64,000 bases of DNA, taken from assembly GCA_018267575.1 (NCBI GenBank), contig JAFDYF010000051.1:1-64000 (forward strand). Direction: 5' to 3'. Under the pieces are notes generated by a model. That model was not told where the DNA came from. It did no database searches and saw only the letters and a list, made by a program, of their open reading frames with translations. Of the stretch, positions 26,902-37,076 are shown piece by piece. The position numbers and the translations under genes are program-made. The first letter of the stretch is position 1. Each line of letters begins with the position of its first letter. This DNA is from Bacteroidota bacterium (GTDB taxonomy: Bacteria > Bacteroidota > Bacteroidia > Chitinophagales > Chitinophagaceae).

Positions 26902-27058
26902 TTCTAAATTTAAAGAACCATTCTATAGAATGTCCGGTTTAACCTTAATTTAGCTTTGTGTTACAAATGTTTAAACTTTTGCCCATTCACGGTTTGCCAT
27001 AACCTGAAACTTCATTCTCAAATATTCTTAGGCAATCATGGAAATCAAAACCAAGGGG

Positions 27059-27751
27059 TTAGTGATCTTGAAGCATGTACCCCATCCCTATATGGGTATG
27101 GATAAGTTTTTCCTCAAAATGTTTGTCGATTTTATTCCTCAGATAGCTAACATAAACATCAATGACGTTGGTGTTTGATTGAAACCCCATATCCCATACA
27201 TTTACGGCAATATCTGCCCGTGAAAGCATACGGTTCTTGTTGCGCATAAAATATTCGAGCAACTGAAATTCTTTTGCTGTAAGGTTTATTTTTTTCCCTG
27301 CCCTTTTTACATCTTTATTTTCTAGGTTCATCTCGAGGTCGGCTGCATGGAGCATATTCCCTACCGGCATTGTTTCTGCATGGCTTCTTTTAAACAAAGC
27401 CCTAATTTTCATTAACAACTCGCGGAATTCAAATGGCTTTACCATGTAATCATCCGCACCTGCATTATAGCCATCGATTTTATCATTTAGAGTGCTCATG
27501 GACGTTAGCATGATCACCATCAGGTTATTGTTCTTTGAACGGATATATTTGCACAGGTCAAAACCATTGACACCCGGTAAGTTAATATCCAGAATGATTA
27601 ATTCGTAACTATGAGTGTCAATCAGTTTTCGGGCGATATACCCATCATAAGCCACTTCCGTGTAGTAGCCTTGTTCGGTAAGACCCACCTGGAGTGTGTC
27701 GGCAATTTTTTTTTCATCCTCAACAACTAGTATTTTCTTTTCCCCTGACAT
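27059..27751 (-). CDS. OmpR/PhoB-type response regulator
   Basis: A 230-residue regulator. The receiver domain has the acidic pocket VVEDE, the phosphorylated Asp55 in LIILDINLPG and the conserved Lys in MVKPFEF. A winged-helix DNA-binding domain follows (LTAKEFQLLEYFMRN, NVIDVYVSYLRNKID). It is the first gene of the two-component operon and pairs with the kinase gene downstream. It is divergent from a universal stress protein gene, and the 185-base gap between them must hold both promoters, so that gene is a possible target. Confidence 0.94.
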   Translation of the reverse strand: MSGEKKILVVEDEKKIADTLQVGLTEQGYYTEVAYDGYIARKLIDTHSYELIILDINLPGVNGFDLCKYIRSKNNNLMVIMLTSMSTLNDKIDGYNAGADDYMVKPFEFRELLMKIRALFKRSHAETMPVGNMLHAADLEMNLENKDVKRAGKKINLTAKEFQLLEYFMRNKNRMLSRADIAVNVWDMGFQSNTNVIDVYVSYLRNKIDKHFEEKLIHTHIGMGYMLQDH

Positions 27752-27936
27752 ATTGCATAATGGAGCGGCTTGAAAATTGATTTAAATAACACCGCTATAA
27801 TATAAGGCAAATTACATAATCTGTGTGGCAAAAGGAATGTTAAAAAGAAATAACAATTTCTAATCTATTTCTAATCCCGGCTTAATGCCTTACTAATAAT
27901 GGGCATGCATATTTGGGTTGTAATTAATGAAACAAA

Positions 27937-28770
27937 GTGGTGTCTGCATTTAGAAATATACTGTTACCCGTTGACTTTACTTCCAATACCCATATAGCTA
28001 TAAAACGTGCGATTGACCTTGCCGAGCCCGATGAGTCGGTGATACACCTGTTGCATATTTCAAAAGCGAATGCAAAGGAAGCCACCGCTGATTCAAGGGA
28101 CTGGGCAAGACTGAAGGATTTCAAAAGATTCCTAGAGAATTCGATTAGGGGTGTAAAAATCCTTATAGAAATATATAAATGCGATTCCATTGAGAAAGGG
28201 ATTGTTCAAAAGGCCATGGAGAAAAAGCCGGAGCTGATTATCATTGCCAGGAATAAAGGAAGGCGTTTTCTCGTGTTGACAAAAAGAATATCTCCGGCCC
28301 GGATAGCCAAATTGTCGCATGTACCGGTGCTGACGATCAAGCCCGGTTCTGACGACAGAAAGATAAGGTCCATTGTAGTGCCGTTTAGGTCGGTGATTCC
28401 GAAAGACAAATTAAATGTATTGGTGCCTTTGGTTTGGAAAAGAAAAACCACTGTTTTTTTGGTTGCCATGCAAAATGAGTTGAAGGATTTTGAATTGGGG
28501 GATACATCCGTTTCGCATACGCTCATTGAAACCTACCGCTTACTAAAGGAGGATGTGAATTGCCAGATTGTACATAAGCTTATTAGTGGGAGCAATTTTG
28601 CTAAGTCCATGCTCCGCTTCGCAGAATCCGTGGGAGCTGATGTGTTGCTGGTGAATCCAGACGAAATTAGGGTTTCTGCATTAGGCAAATTGGATATTTC
28701 AGATATGCTGGAGAAAAATTCGAAGATGCAATTGTTGACGATTGCCCAAGAAGCTCAGGTTGTTTTATAA
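27937..28770 (+). CDS. Universal stress protein, tandem domain
   Basis: A 277-residue cytosolic protein starting at GTG 27937 (or the next GTG, 27940). The first USP domain (residues 6-135) begins NILLPVDFTSNTH and ends with the nucleotide-binding stretch ARNKGRRFLVLTKRISPARI and VPVLTIKPG. The second half has the same fold outline (SIVVPFRS, ADVLLVNP) but has lost the G-x2-G-x9-G signature. Family members bind ATP or act as stress chaperones. It is divergent from the response regulator gene. Confidence 0.82.
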   Translation: MVSAFRNILLPVDFTSNTHIAIKRAIDLAEPDESVIHLLHISKANAKEATADSRDWARLKDFKRFLENSIRGVKILIEIYKCDSIEKGIVQKAMEKKPELIIIARNKGRRFLVLTKRISPARIAKLSHVPVLTIKPGSDDRKIRSIVVPFRSVIPKDKLNVLVPLVWKRKTTVFLVAMQNELKDFELGDTSVSHTLIETYRLLKEDVNCQIVHKLISGSNFAKSMLRFAESVGADVLLVNPDEIRVSALGKLDISDMLEKNSKMQLLTIAQEAQVVL

Positions 28771-28822
28771 TAGATAAGAAATGGGAAGATGCCTTAGATA
28801 GATTTGGTAAATATAGATACTG

Positions 28823-30022
28823 ATGGATATGAAGAAAATCTTGTTGCCTGTTCTTGGAGTATTGATTGGTGTTGCTGGATTTGCTCAAAGCAAGGATACA
28901 TTGGACACAGGGAAATCGGTGAGGGAAAAGGTGCTTGCAGATATTCAGTCAACATTGGAGAAGAAGACAAAGGCGATTGACTCAACCATGTTGAAGCTGG
29001 ATCAAAAAGTAGATAGTTTGGACCTTTCCATTCGGGTAACCAGCAATGCCAGGGAAAAAGCAGATAAGTTGTTTGATCGGGTGCAGGCATTGGAGGATAA
29101 GCAAAAAGCGATCGAGCAAAATGAACTGAATATTTTTCAAGCCAATTATCAAGCGGCGGTGGTGAACCTGGTTTATATGGATCGTGAAATTAAGCCAGTG
29201 GTTTTGTTCAAGACCTCCAAAGAGTTCTTTGAGTTGCTGACAGAAACGACCAACCCTACCTATTATCCTGGGTACAATGACTGGTACAAACAATTTCATG
29301 AGTTTGTCGAAAAAAATAAAAAATCCAGTGTTTCACTAACTGTATTTTCCAATATGGTTAATTACACAAGCACTGTTGCCAGTTCCATACCCTTGGGTGG
29401 TCCGGTTACCGTGTTGTTTTTTTCTGGGCTTGAAACTTATATTAATTCCTTGGGCAAAAAGAAAAAGGAGCTTCGCGATCAAAGTGAGAAGATGTTTGAG
29501 CTTACAGCCAAGCTCAGCCAGTTTGTGCACGATAAAAGCGATGTGGAACATGATTGGCAAACGATTACCAAGGAACTCAGTGAGATGCATACCCATTACG
29601 ACACCGTGCTGTATCAGAACCTAAAGTCGCTTGGCATATCTCCTGAAGAGTTTGATCAAAGGTTCAATAAGGAGAGTGATGCGGAAAAGAGGTACGCTTA
29701 TATCACCGAAATCCGGAAAAAGGCTTCGGAATTGGTAGCGTCACAAAAAGCCTTGCAGCCGAAGGATTGGAAAGAAAATATTTATTTTTCACTCATGGAT
29801 GTGCAATCTCTGAAACTACGATTTGGTCAAATTACTTTCCGCATGAGTGAAAATATGGATGAATATCAGCAATTGCTGAAAAAGTATGCAAAAGATCCGG
29901 TGATCGGCGAAAAGGTCAGCACGCTTCAGAAAAAATTGAACGAACTGAAAGAGGTTTTCGACAATGCATTCAACCCTTTGGACTACTTGCATTCTGCTAC
30001 CAGAATGTATAAAGTAACTTGA
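28823..30022 (+). CDS. Exported coiled-coil protein of unknown function
   Basis: A 399-residue protein with a Sec signal (MKKILLPVLGVLIGVAGFAQ, starting at Met1 or Met3). The rest is strongly alpha-helical, with heptad-like stretches at about residues 30-110 and 225-385. A hydrophobic stretch SIPLGGPVTVLFFSGL near residue 190 could be a membrane-inserting hairpin. I recognise no family. A TAGATTTG box at 28799-28806 suits a promoter of its own. It lies 49 bases before an OmpA-family lipoprotein gene, so a role at the cell envelope is likely (inference). Confidence 0.65.
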   Translation: MDMKKILLPVLGVLIGVAGFAQSKDTLDTGKSVREKVLADIQSTLEKKTKAIDSTMLKLDQKVDSLDLSIRVTSNAREKADKLFDRVQALEDKQKAIEQNELNIFQANYQAAVVNLVYMDREIKPVVLFKTSKEFFELLTETTNPTYYPGYNDWYKQFHEFVEKNKKSSVSLTVFSNMVNYTSTVASSIPLGGPVTVLFFSGLETYINSLGKKKKELRDQSEKMFELTAKLSQFVHDKSDVEHDWQTITKELSEMHTHYDTVLYQNLKSLGISPEEFDQRFNKESDAEKRYAYITEIRKKASELVASQKALQPKDWKENIYFSLMDVQSLKLRFGQITFRMSENMDEYQQLLKKYAKDPVIGEKVSTLQKKLNELKEVFDNAFNPLDYLHSATRMYKVT

Positions 30023-30071
30023 TAACATTTAATTTAAATCAAATCGACTCACATAAATAAAAACAAAAGTT

Positions 30072-30947
30072 ATGCGTATTAGAAACATGGCGTGGGCTGC
30101 AGTTTTACCGATAATGCTGGCCTCATGCGTTAGTAGCAAAAAATTTAAATCGCTCCAGTCAAAATATGATGAGCTCAGCAAGGCCAATACCTCATTACAA
30201 AACGATCTGAAAGATTGCAAGGATAAAAAAACGGCCTGTGAAACGGCACTCAGCACCAAAGGGACCAATGATCAGGCCGCTATAGATGCGCTTAAAAAGC
30301 AGCTTGATTTCTATAAGCAGAATAATACGCAGGCTTTAAAGCAATTGGAAGACCTTTCGGTTATTTCCAGCGCCCAAGCACAGAGCATCAACCAATCGCT
30401 GCAAAACATAGGTGCCAAAGACAACTATATTCACGACTTGCAGTCTGAGCTTGCGCATAAAGATTCTTTGAACATGGCTTTAGTAAACAATTTAAAAGGA
30501 GCTATCGGAGATTTGAACGACAAGGATATCAACATTAAAGTTGATAAGGATGTGGTGTACATTGATATTTCCGATAAGCTCCTTTTTAACAGTGGCAAGT
30601 ACAATGTTACTTCAAAAGCACAAAAGGTTTTGGGCAAGGTTGCCAAGGTGCTGAAGAACCAGCCTAATATTGAATTTATGGTAGAAGGGCATACGGATAA
30701 TGTGCCTTACCGTGCAGGTGTACTGTTGGACAATTGGGACCTTTCGGTTAAAAGGGCTACTTCAGTGATCCGGATCCTTCAATATAAATATGGGTTACAA
30801 CCCTCTCATATGGCTGCTGCCGGCCGCAGTGAATACTTGCCTGTTGAAACGAATAGCACCGCTGCAGGAAGAGCTGCCAACCGTCGCACCCGTATCATCA
30901 TCCTACCACAGCTCGACCAGTTCTTTAAGCTATTGGAAAATAAATAG
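30072..30947 (+). CDS. OmpA-family lipoprotein with coiled-coil linker
   Basis: A 291-residue outer-membrane lipoprotein: lipobox LASC with Cys19, a helical coiled-coil section (residues 25-135) and a C-terminal OmpA/MotB domain (about 155-280). The peptidoglycan-binding residues are recognisable in VEGHTDNVPY and the Asp/Arg pair in NWDLSVKRA; GRAANRRTRI ends the domain. It tethers the outer membrane to peptidoglycan. It follows the coiled-coil exported protein gene by 49 bases and ends at a strong terminator 44 bases after its stop codon. Confidence 0.9.
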   Translation: MRIRNMAWAAVLPIMLASCVSSKKFKSLQSKYDELSKANTSLQNDLKDCKDKKTACETALSTKGTNDQAAIDALKKQLDFYKQNNTQALKQLEDLSVISSAQAQSINQSLQNIGAKDNYIHDLQSELAHKDSLNMALVNNLKGAIGDLNDKDINIKVDKDVVYIDISDKLLFNSGKYNVTSKAQKVLGKVAKVLKNQPNIEFMVEGHTDNVPYRAGVLLDNWDLSVKRATSVIRILQYKYGLQPSHMAAAGRSEYLPVETNSTAAGRAANRRTRIIILPQLDQFFKLLENK

Positions 30948-31454
30948 ATTATTGATAATCTTCTATGTGGTCTTCTGGTTTTGGTGTTTGCAAGGGCTTA
31001 TGAAATGCGGTTTTCATAAGCCCTTTTTTTATTTTTTTGAATGGGGTTCATAATAGCAATTCGCTCTGGCCTATCCTTGACCTATACAAATCATCCTTTG
31101 AATTGCTGTTGATTAAGCAATTGGGCAACAAATAGATTCTGACGAAACACTGCTCGAAATGTTTTCTCGAGATGGAAGACGGCCGGCTAGCCTGATAGCT
31201 TAACTTCCCATACACGCTTACCTTTTTAGTGGTATAGGCTGTACAATTTTTAGGCATAGAATAAATTTAGAAAGGTAAAAAAGATTATTTCCACCCAATT
31301 AATGATGAACCCGTTTTAGGAATGTTTGTTTTCGATAACCTATTATAGGAAGATTTGAGAAAATTGATTTTGGAAGATGTTAATCCAGTTGATCAATAAA
31401 ACAAAAATTAATGGCAGGAACTTATTTCATTCCATCATTTTTTCGATTCATCAT
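30948..31454. other. Intergenic region between convergent OmpA and sigma genes
   Basis: 507 bases. Apart from the terminator I see no gene. A 69-codon ATG frame on the minus strand (31257-31048) has no known motif, no convincing promoter and unusual composition; I leave it unannotated. Confidence 0.5.
30992..31028 (+). terminator. Intrinsic terminator after the OmpA-like gene
   Basis: AAGGGCTTATGAAA (30992-31005) pairs perfectly with its complement at 31012-31025 around a 6-base loop and is followed by a run of T. This is one of the clearest terminators in the window. Confidence 0.9.
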
Positions 31455-32060
31455 CTAATTGCTTTGTGCCGCAATAAATAACAACAAGGCTACTTTGGCT
31501 TCCGCGGATTTGTTGAGATAGATCTTAATATGATGGAGTGCGTGTGTAAGATGGTTTTTGACCGTCTTCTCCGATATTTGTAAGAGGGCAGCAATTTCAT
31601 GGTTTTTCAAACCTTGTTGTCTGCTCAATTGGTAAACAGTTTTTTGTTGTTGCGTTAGCGACCCTATGGCCAATTGGATTGTTTTTTCAGTTTGGTGCAA
31701 GTCGAGCAGCTCTTCTGTGTTGTTGCTGTTTGTTGGTATATATTGTGCTGCTGTTTTAACCAATTGTGTATCATTTGCCAGCTTCTTGAGATAATTGACG
31801 CTCCGATTTGCAGCCATCCGGAATATATAGGATCGATGGTTTTCAACCTGGCTCATATTCTCCTTGCTGGTCCACAACTTGATAAATAGTTCCTGTACAA
31901 TCTCCTCTGCAGCAAGCGCTGATCGAGTCAGTTTGAAGATAAATGGGTATATAAAAGGTTCATAATAGGCGAAGATTTTGGTGAATGCTTGCTCATCCCC
32001 CTTGCTCATACAATTAAATAATTCTTTCTCATTTTCCAATATGGCAGCAGGTTCACTCAT
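31455..32060 (-). CDS. ECF sigma factor of a SusCD locus
   Basis: A 201-residue ECF sigma factor of the Bacteroidota SusCD-associated group. Region 2 is in FTKIFAYYEPFIYPFIFK and AAEEIVQELFIKLWTS, and region 4 in QQKTVYQLSRQQGLKNHEI and SEKTVKNHLTHALHHIK. It is divergent from a FecR-type anti-sigma gene 234 bases away, which is followed by SusC and SusD genes. In such loci substrate binding at SusC is relayed through FecR to free the sigma factor, which then transcribes susC/susD. The region between sigma and FecR genes shows no perfect TAnnTTTG box. Confidence 0.92.
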   Translation of the reverse strand: MSEPAAILENEKELFNCMSKGDEQAFTKIFAYYEPFIYPFIFKLTRSALAAEEIVQELFIKLWTSKENMSQVENHRSYIFRMAANRSVNYLKKLANDTQLVKTAAQYIPTNSNNTEELLDLHQTEKTIQLAIGSLTQQQKTVYQLSRQQGLKNHEIAALLQISEKTVKNHLTHALHHIKIYLNKSAEAKVALLLFIAAQSN

Positions 32061-32294
32061 GAAGTGTTTTTGGTTTATATGACATTCTCTGAATAATAAA
32101 GAGCGTAAGTCATTCTCAAAAGCTGCATCTGTCTCAATTTTTAATATTCTGCAATCAAAGTTATAATGATTGTGGAAATATCTAAAAGTCCTTACCTCGG
32201 CTGGGACTTTTTTTTCTGAGAACTGTCTTATACAAAACTAGAAAATATTTTTAAAAAGTATTTAGCAAAATAATTATTGAACTTGTTATTTTAA

Positions 32295-33515
32295 ATGGAT
32301 AATATAAAACACAGGCTTTCTTATCTGATTGAGCGATATATCAATCAATTCTCCTCAAAAGAAGAAGAGAGAGAAATGTTTGAGTTGATCAATAATGGCG
32401 GGGATGACCAAGTTGAGCAGCTATTGATGGAAATGCTGGAGAACAGCACAGCTCACTACGATGAGGAAAGGATGCATCGGTTGTTGGCAAATATATTGGC
32501 AAATGGAAAAGCATCTGTGGATGAAGTAGATATGCGCGGTAAAAAGCCAGCCCATCTTATTCAGCTATTCCGAAAGTATAGAGTAGCGATAGCGGCCATC
32601 CTCATTTTGTTCATTTCTATTTCTGGGTACTTTTTATTTATTAAAAAGGGAAGGAATGAATCGCCTGTTTCTTTAATAAAGAACAAGGGGAGCGGGGCAA
32701 AAGAAATATCACCTGGAGGCAACAAGGCCATGTTAACCTTGACAAATGGGCAAACCATTGGACTAGATAGCGCAGCCAATGGCTTATTGGCTATGCAAGG
32801 AGCTGCAAAGGTTATAAAGCTTGCAAATGGACAACTAGAATACCATGTTGTTAATAACCCCAACAATGCAATTTCCTATAACATAATGACGACACCCAGG
32901 GGGGGACAATACAAACTCCGATTGCCGGATGGCACCGATGTATGGTTGAATGCAGCATCCTCCATTCGCTATCCTACCGCTTTTGTAGGAAATCAGCGAA
33001 AGGTGGAAATAACCGGTGAAGCTTATTTTGAGGTTGCCAAAAATAAGGCAATGCCATTTTTTGTAGAAATTGGCGGGGCTGAAATAGAAGTATTGGGCAC
33101 CCATTTTAATGTAAATGCTTATGCTGATGAAGCATCTATCAAAACCACTTTGCTCGAAGGAAGTGTAAAGGTGAAAAAAGGCGATAAGGAAATTGCAATT
33201 GCCCCTGGCCAACAAGCCATAGTCAGCACAAGTGGATTGCTAACAAAAATCAATGATGCGGATGTGGAAGAAGCGGTTGCCTGGAAAGATGGTTTTTTCC
33301 AATTTCACCAAGCGGATATCCAAAGTATCATGCGGCAGATTTCAAGATGGTACGATGTGGATATAAAATATCAGGGGAAAATCCCAGAAAGAAAATTTGA
33401 AGGAGAGATATCCAGGGACTTGAACCTGTCGCAAATGTTGCATGTGTTGGACATGAGCAATATCGATTTTAGGTTGGATGGGAGGGTCCTGATCATTGAG
33501 CCGAACAAAAATTAA
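32295..33515 (+). CDS. FecR-family anti-sigma factor
   Basis: A 406-residue inner-membrane protein. Residues 1-93 are cytosolic and bind the sigma factor; one helix (about 96-115) crosses the membrane; a FecR domain (about 200-300, with TPRGGQYKLRLPDGTDVWLN and GEAYFEVA) and a C-terminal DUF4974 domain (about 335-402) lie in the periplasm and contact the signalling domain of the SusC protein. The next gene encodes a SusC with an N-terminal STN domain, the expected partner. All domains are intact. Confidence 0.93.
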   Translation: MDNIKHRLSYLIERYINQFSSKEEEREMFELINNGGDDQVEQLLMEMLENSTAHYDEERMHRLLANILANGKASVDEVDMRGKKPAHLIQLFRKYRVAIAAILILFISISGYFLFIKKGRNESPVSLIKNKGSGAKEISPGGNKAMLTLTNGQTIGLDSAANGLLAMQGAAKVIKLANGQLEYHVVNNPNNAISYNIMTTPRGGQYKLRLPDGTDVWLNAASSIRYPTAFVGNQRKVEITGEAYFEVAKNKAMPFFVEIGGAEIEVLGTHFNVNAYADEASIKTTLLEGSVKVKKGDKEIAIAPGQQAIVSTSGLLTKINDADVEEAVAWKDGFFQFHQADIQSIMRQISRWYDVDIKYQGKIPERKFEGEISRDLNLSQMLHVLDMSNIDFRLDGRVLIIEPNKN

Positions 33516-33655
33516 TTTTTTAAATAAAAGAAAGAGCACAGCAGTTGGTGAACGAAAACCGCTCCGGCTGGAACCCGGAGCGGCGAGTAGTTCGGCTAAT
33601 GCTTATACAATCCTGGTGGGCTGTATTATTTATTAACCAAACTAAATTTGAAACA

Positions 33656-36600
33656 ATGCAATTTACGAATGCTTGTCATTTTTTGCATCAGAAGCAAAAA
33701 ATTTTTGCCAAAACATTATTGATCATGAAACTAACGGCTATCCTATTGGTTGCCTTTTGTTTACAGGTAAAGGCAGATGCCTATGGTCAAAAGACCATTT
33801 CCATTTCTGTAAAAAACGAAAGCCTAAAAAAAGTGTTCAAGGAAATAAAGCTGCAATCTGGGTATGTGTTTTTTTATGATTATAAATTACTCGCAAATGC
33901 AAAGCCTGTAACGATTGATTTTAAGGATAAAACTATAGAGGACGCATTGGGCCAGTGCCTGAAAGGTCAATCCATTGACTATGGTATCGTTGGCAAAACA
34001 ATTATTTTGAAACAAAAGCAGGGGGAGGCTCAAAATACGGAAACCCTGCTTGATGCAGCAATAAATGAAGTGAAAGGGAAGGTTACCGATGAAAAAGGGG
34101 AGCCACTCGTAGGGGCAAGCGTCACTGTCAAAGGCACTAACAAAGGCACGACCGCTGATGCCCAAGGAGAGTTTAAGATTCAGGCTAACAAAGGGGATGT
34201 GCTGGTGGTTTCTTTTTTGGGATATAATAGTTCTGAAATTATTGTAACAAGCCAAACCAATATAAAAGTTTCCCTTCAACCGCATATTAAAGAGGCCGAC
34301 CAGGTAGTAGTGGTTGGTTATGGAACTACTACCAGAAAAAACCTTACAACGGCAATAGCTAAAATTGACCCCAAAGTGATTCCTCAGGCTGCAAACAATT
34401 CACTGGCGCAGTTACTTTTCGGAAGGGCTGCTGGATTGCAGGCCGTTCAGCAAAGTGCAGAGCCGGGTGGGAACATCTCCTTATCCATTAGGGGGCGTGG
34501 GGCACCTTTGATTGTTGTGGATGGTGTTGTGATGCCCTATGATGGTTTGGAACCCGACAATGGAACCATTGGCGTTAATTTGAATGGGGTACATCGTGGT
34601 GGCTTCGAAGGTATCAATCCTGATGATATAGAATCGATTGAAGTGTTGAAAGATGCAAGCGCCGCAATTTATGGTGTTAATGCGGCAAATGGGGTAATAT
34701 TGATCACCACAAAAAAAGGAAAGTCTGGGAAAATGAACTTGTCGTACGATGGGAGCTATTCCATGTCAAGAAACATGAAATATCTACAACCATTAACTGC
34801 CAGTAATTACATGAATTATTTTGACCAGCTTTCACTCGACAAATATCTTATCGACAATAAAATGGCTCCTTTTGGGCCTAATGCAGCTTCAGGTTTTGTT
34901 CCAAAGTATTCTCAACAAGATATAGGCAATGCAGGGGTTGGTACGAATTGGCTCGATCAGGTTTTGAGGGATGGCTCTATAACCAATCATACTTTGGCGG
35001 CTAGCGGAGGGAGCGATAAGGTTGTTTATTATTTGTCCGGAAATTATTTTGATCAGGTCGGCACTGTTAAAAACTCTGGGCTCCAAAAATATTCAGGAAG
35101 GATGAACATTTCTGCAAGCCCCTCAAAATTTATTACCCTAAACGGTAGCCTTATTGCTGCTAGGAATAATTTTTTGAATTCCACTGCGGGCTGGCAAACC
35201 GGGGGATCGGGTTCTCAGGGTTTTGGAGCTTTGCAAGCGGCTTTGGCTTACCCTTCCTCTGTGCCAGTTAGGGATTCTTCAGGGAAATATACCTTGTTCA
35301 ATATTACGGGCAATCCCGTATCCATGCTCGATATACAAGACCAAACCCAATACAGTTCATTGTTTGCTACAGGATCGGTTGATTTGAACTTTATCCCTGG
35401 GGTATTGACTGGCCATGTTTTATATGGTAACAATTCTGAAAACTCCACAAGAAGTTTTTTCATCCCATCCACTACGTTTTATTTTCAACAGTTCCGTGCA
35501 AGGGGTTCGTGGACGGAAGCCTATCGCCAAAATCAAACGATGGAAGCAACAATGACCTTTAAAAAAAGATTTTGGGGCAATAAGCTGAATATGGATGCGG
35601 TAGCTGGGATGGGGCAATACATTTACAACGACTATGGGTTTACCGCACAAGGAGCAGATATGAAGGATGCGATTGGGGTTACCGCATTGCAAACAGCGAC
35701 TGGTACCTCTGTTGGAATCAGCTCCTTTCAAGATTATAACAAAACGCGTTCTTATTTTGCTAGAGGTTCTTTTGATATACTTGATAAATATGTGTTGTCG
35801 CTGACATACCGTTATGATGGTTCCAGCAATTTTTTCCCACAATCCAAATATGCTGGTTTCCCTTCTGCCTCGGTTGCATGGAAATTATCCAACGAGCCCT
35901 TCCTGCAAAAAATAAAATCCATCAATTTGCTTAAAATCCGTGGTAGCATTGGCATCACCGGTCTGACAAACGGAGCACTCGCTTATGGCGCATTTCGCCC
36001 TGATGTTTCCATCATCACTTTCAATGATGGGTCTGCACAACATGTTGCCTATTATCTTTCTTCTCTGGACCAACCCAACCTGACATGGCCAAAAACTGTA
36101 AACAAAAATATTGGGTTGGATTTTTCATTACTAAAAGACAGAGTTTCTGGTTCTATTGATTTTTTTCACGATGATTTTACCCGGATTTTGACATCGGACA
36201 ATACGGCTCCTTTGTCCTTTATTCCTACCCATTTGATAAATGCAGGTCATCAGGTGAGAAAAGGGTATGAGGTGAATATTAATACAGTAAATATAAAATC
36301 TGCAAATGGCTTTGAATGGAATACCATCTTAAACGTGTCCCATGTGGATTTTTACTGGCAGCAACGGTTCCCCAACGCCGACTTGCCCTCCTATGCAAAA
36401 GTGAATGATCCCGTCAATTCGATTTATGTGTACAAAACAAGCGGAATTTTACAGGTTGGTCAAACAGCACCGTCATGGCAACCCGTAAATGCCCAAATGC
36501 CAGGCGCTCCCATTTTTGTGGATGTGAATGGGGATAAGAAACTCGACTCTGCAGATGTGGTAAGGTATAACTACGACCCGAAAATTAGTATCGGCCTCGG

Positions 36601-37072
36601 GAATACTTTCCGGTACAAAAACATTGACCTGACCATTTTTCTTTACGGACAGTTCGGAGGCTATAATTATAATTATCTCACTTTATGGAGCGATCCAGCC
36701 AGTTTTATTGCTGGTACACAAAGTGGAATCGAACAAATTAAAAGCGTTTGGACCACTACCAACACCAAAGGGACATTGCCTGGCGTAGCGTATAATGAAT
36801 CGGCTCTTGGTTTGCTTACAGGGGTTGATACCCGTGTCCAAAGCACCAATTTTGTTCGGTGCAGAAATATAACATTGGGGTACACACTAAACCCAAAGGC
36901 ATTCAAAATGCTTTTTAAAAGTTTGCGCTTGTATTTTGATGCACAAAATCCTTTTATCGTTACCAATTACAAGATAGCAGACCCAGAGGTTCAAGCGGTA
37001 AATGTGAAAGGCGGACCCGCTCCTTACCCCATGACAAGGATTTTTTCATTTGGAATTAATGCTCATTTTTAA
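33656..37072 (+). CDS. SusC/RagA-type TonB-dependent outer-membrane transporter
   Basis: A 1138-residue transporter from ATG 33656; ATG 33725 (MKLTAILL) would start directly at the signal peptide, and a TAAATTTG box at 33643-33650 leaves both possible. After the signal come an STN domain (about residues 45-120), which talks to FecR, a carboxypeptidase-D-like domain (VKGKVTDEKGEPLVGASVTV), the TonB box region, the plug (SIRGRGAPLIVVDGV, IESIEVLKDASAAIYGVNAANGV) and a 22-strand barrel. It imports a large nutrient with its SusD partner, encoded next. The substrate is unknown since no degradative enzyme accompanies it. Confidence 0.95.
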   Translation: MQFTNACHFLHQKQKIFAKTLLIMKLTAILLVAFCLQVKADAYGQKTISISVKNESLKKVFKEIKLQSGYVFFYDYKLLANAKPVTIDFKDKTIEDALGQCLKGQSIDYGIVGKTIILKQKQGEAQNTETLLDAAINEVKGKVTDEKGEPLVGASVTVKGTNKGTTADAQGEFKIQANKGDVLVVSFLGYNSSEIIVTSQTNIKVSLQPHIKEADQVVVVGYGTTTRKNLTTAIAKIDPKVIPQAANNSLAQLLFGRAAGLQAVQQSAEPGGNISLSIRGRGAPLIVVDGVVMPYDGLEPDNGTIGVNLNGVHRGGFEGINPDDIESIEVLKDASAAIYGVNAANGVILITTKKGKSGKMNLSYDGSYSMSRNMKYLQPLTASNYMNYFDQLSLDKYLIDNKMAPFGPNAASGFVPKYSQQDIGNAGVGTNWLDQVLRDGSITNHTLAASGGSDKVVYYLSGNYFDQVGTVKNSGLQKYSGRMNISASPSKFITLNGSLIAARNNFLNSTAGWQTGGSGSQGFGALQAALAYPSSVPVRDSSGKYTLFNITGNPVSMLDIQDQTQYSSLFATGSVDLNFIPGVLTGHVLYGNNSENSTRSFFIPSTTFYFQQFRARGSWTEAYRQNQTMEATMTFKKRFWGNKLNMDAVAGMGQYIYNDYGFTAQGADMKDAIGVTALQTATGTSVGISSFQDYNKTRSYFARGSFDILDKYVLSLTYRYDGSSNFFPQSKYAGFPSASVAWKLSNEPFLQKIKSINLLKIRGSIGITGLTNGALAYGAFRPDVSIITFNDGSAQHVAYYLSSLDQPNLTWPKTVNKNIGLDFSLLKDRVSGSIDFFHDDFTRILTSDNTAPLSFIPTHLINAGHQVRKGYEVNINTVNIKSANGFEWNTILNVSHVDFYWQQRFPNADLPSYAKVNDPVNSIYVYKTSGILQVGQTAPSWQPVNAQMPGAPIFVDVNGDKKLDSADVVRYNYDPKISIGLGNTFRYKNIDLTIFLYGQFGGYNYNYLTLWSDPASFIAGTQSGIEQIKSVWTTTNTKGTLPGVAYNESALGLLTGVDTRVQSTNFVRCRNITLGYTLNPKAFKMLFKSLRLYFDAQNPFIVTNYKIADPEVQAVNVKGGPAPYPMTRIFSFGINAHF

Positions 37073-37076
37073 AATC

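Noticed and set aside
31048-31257. 69-codon minus-strand frame
   Set aside because: No motif, no clear promoter, and odd composition in a spacer between convergent genes.
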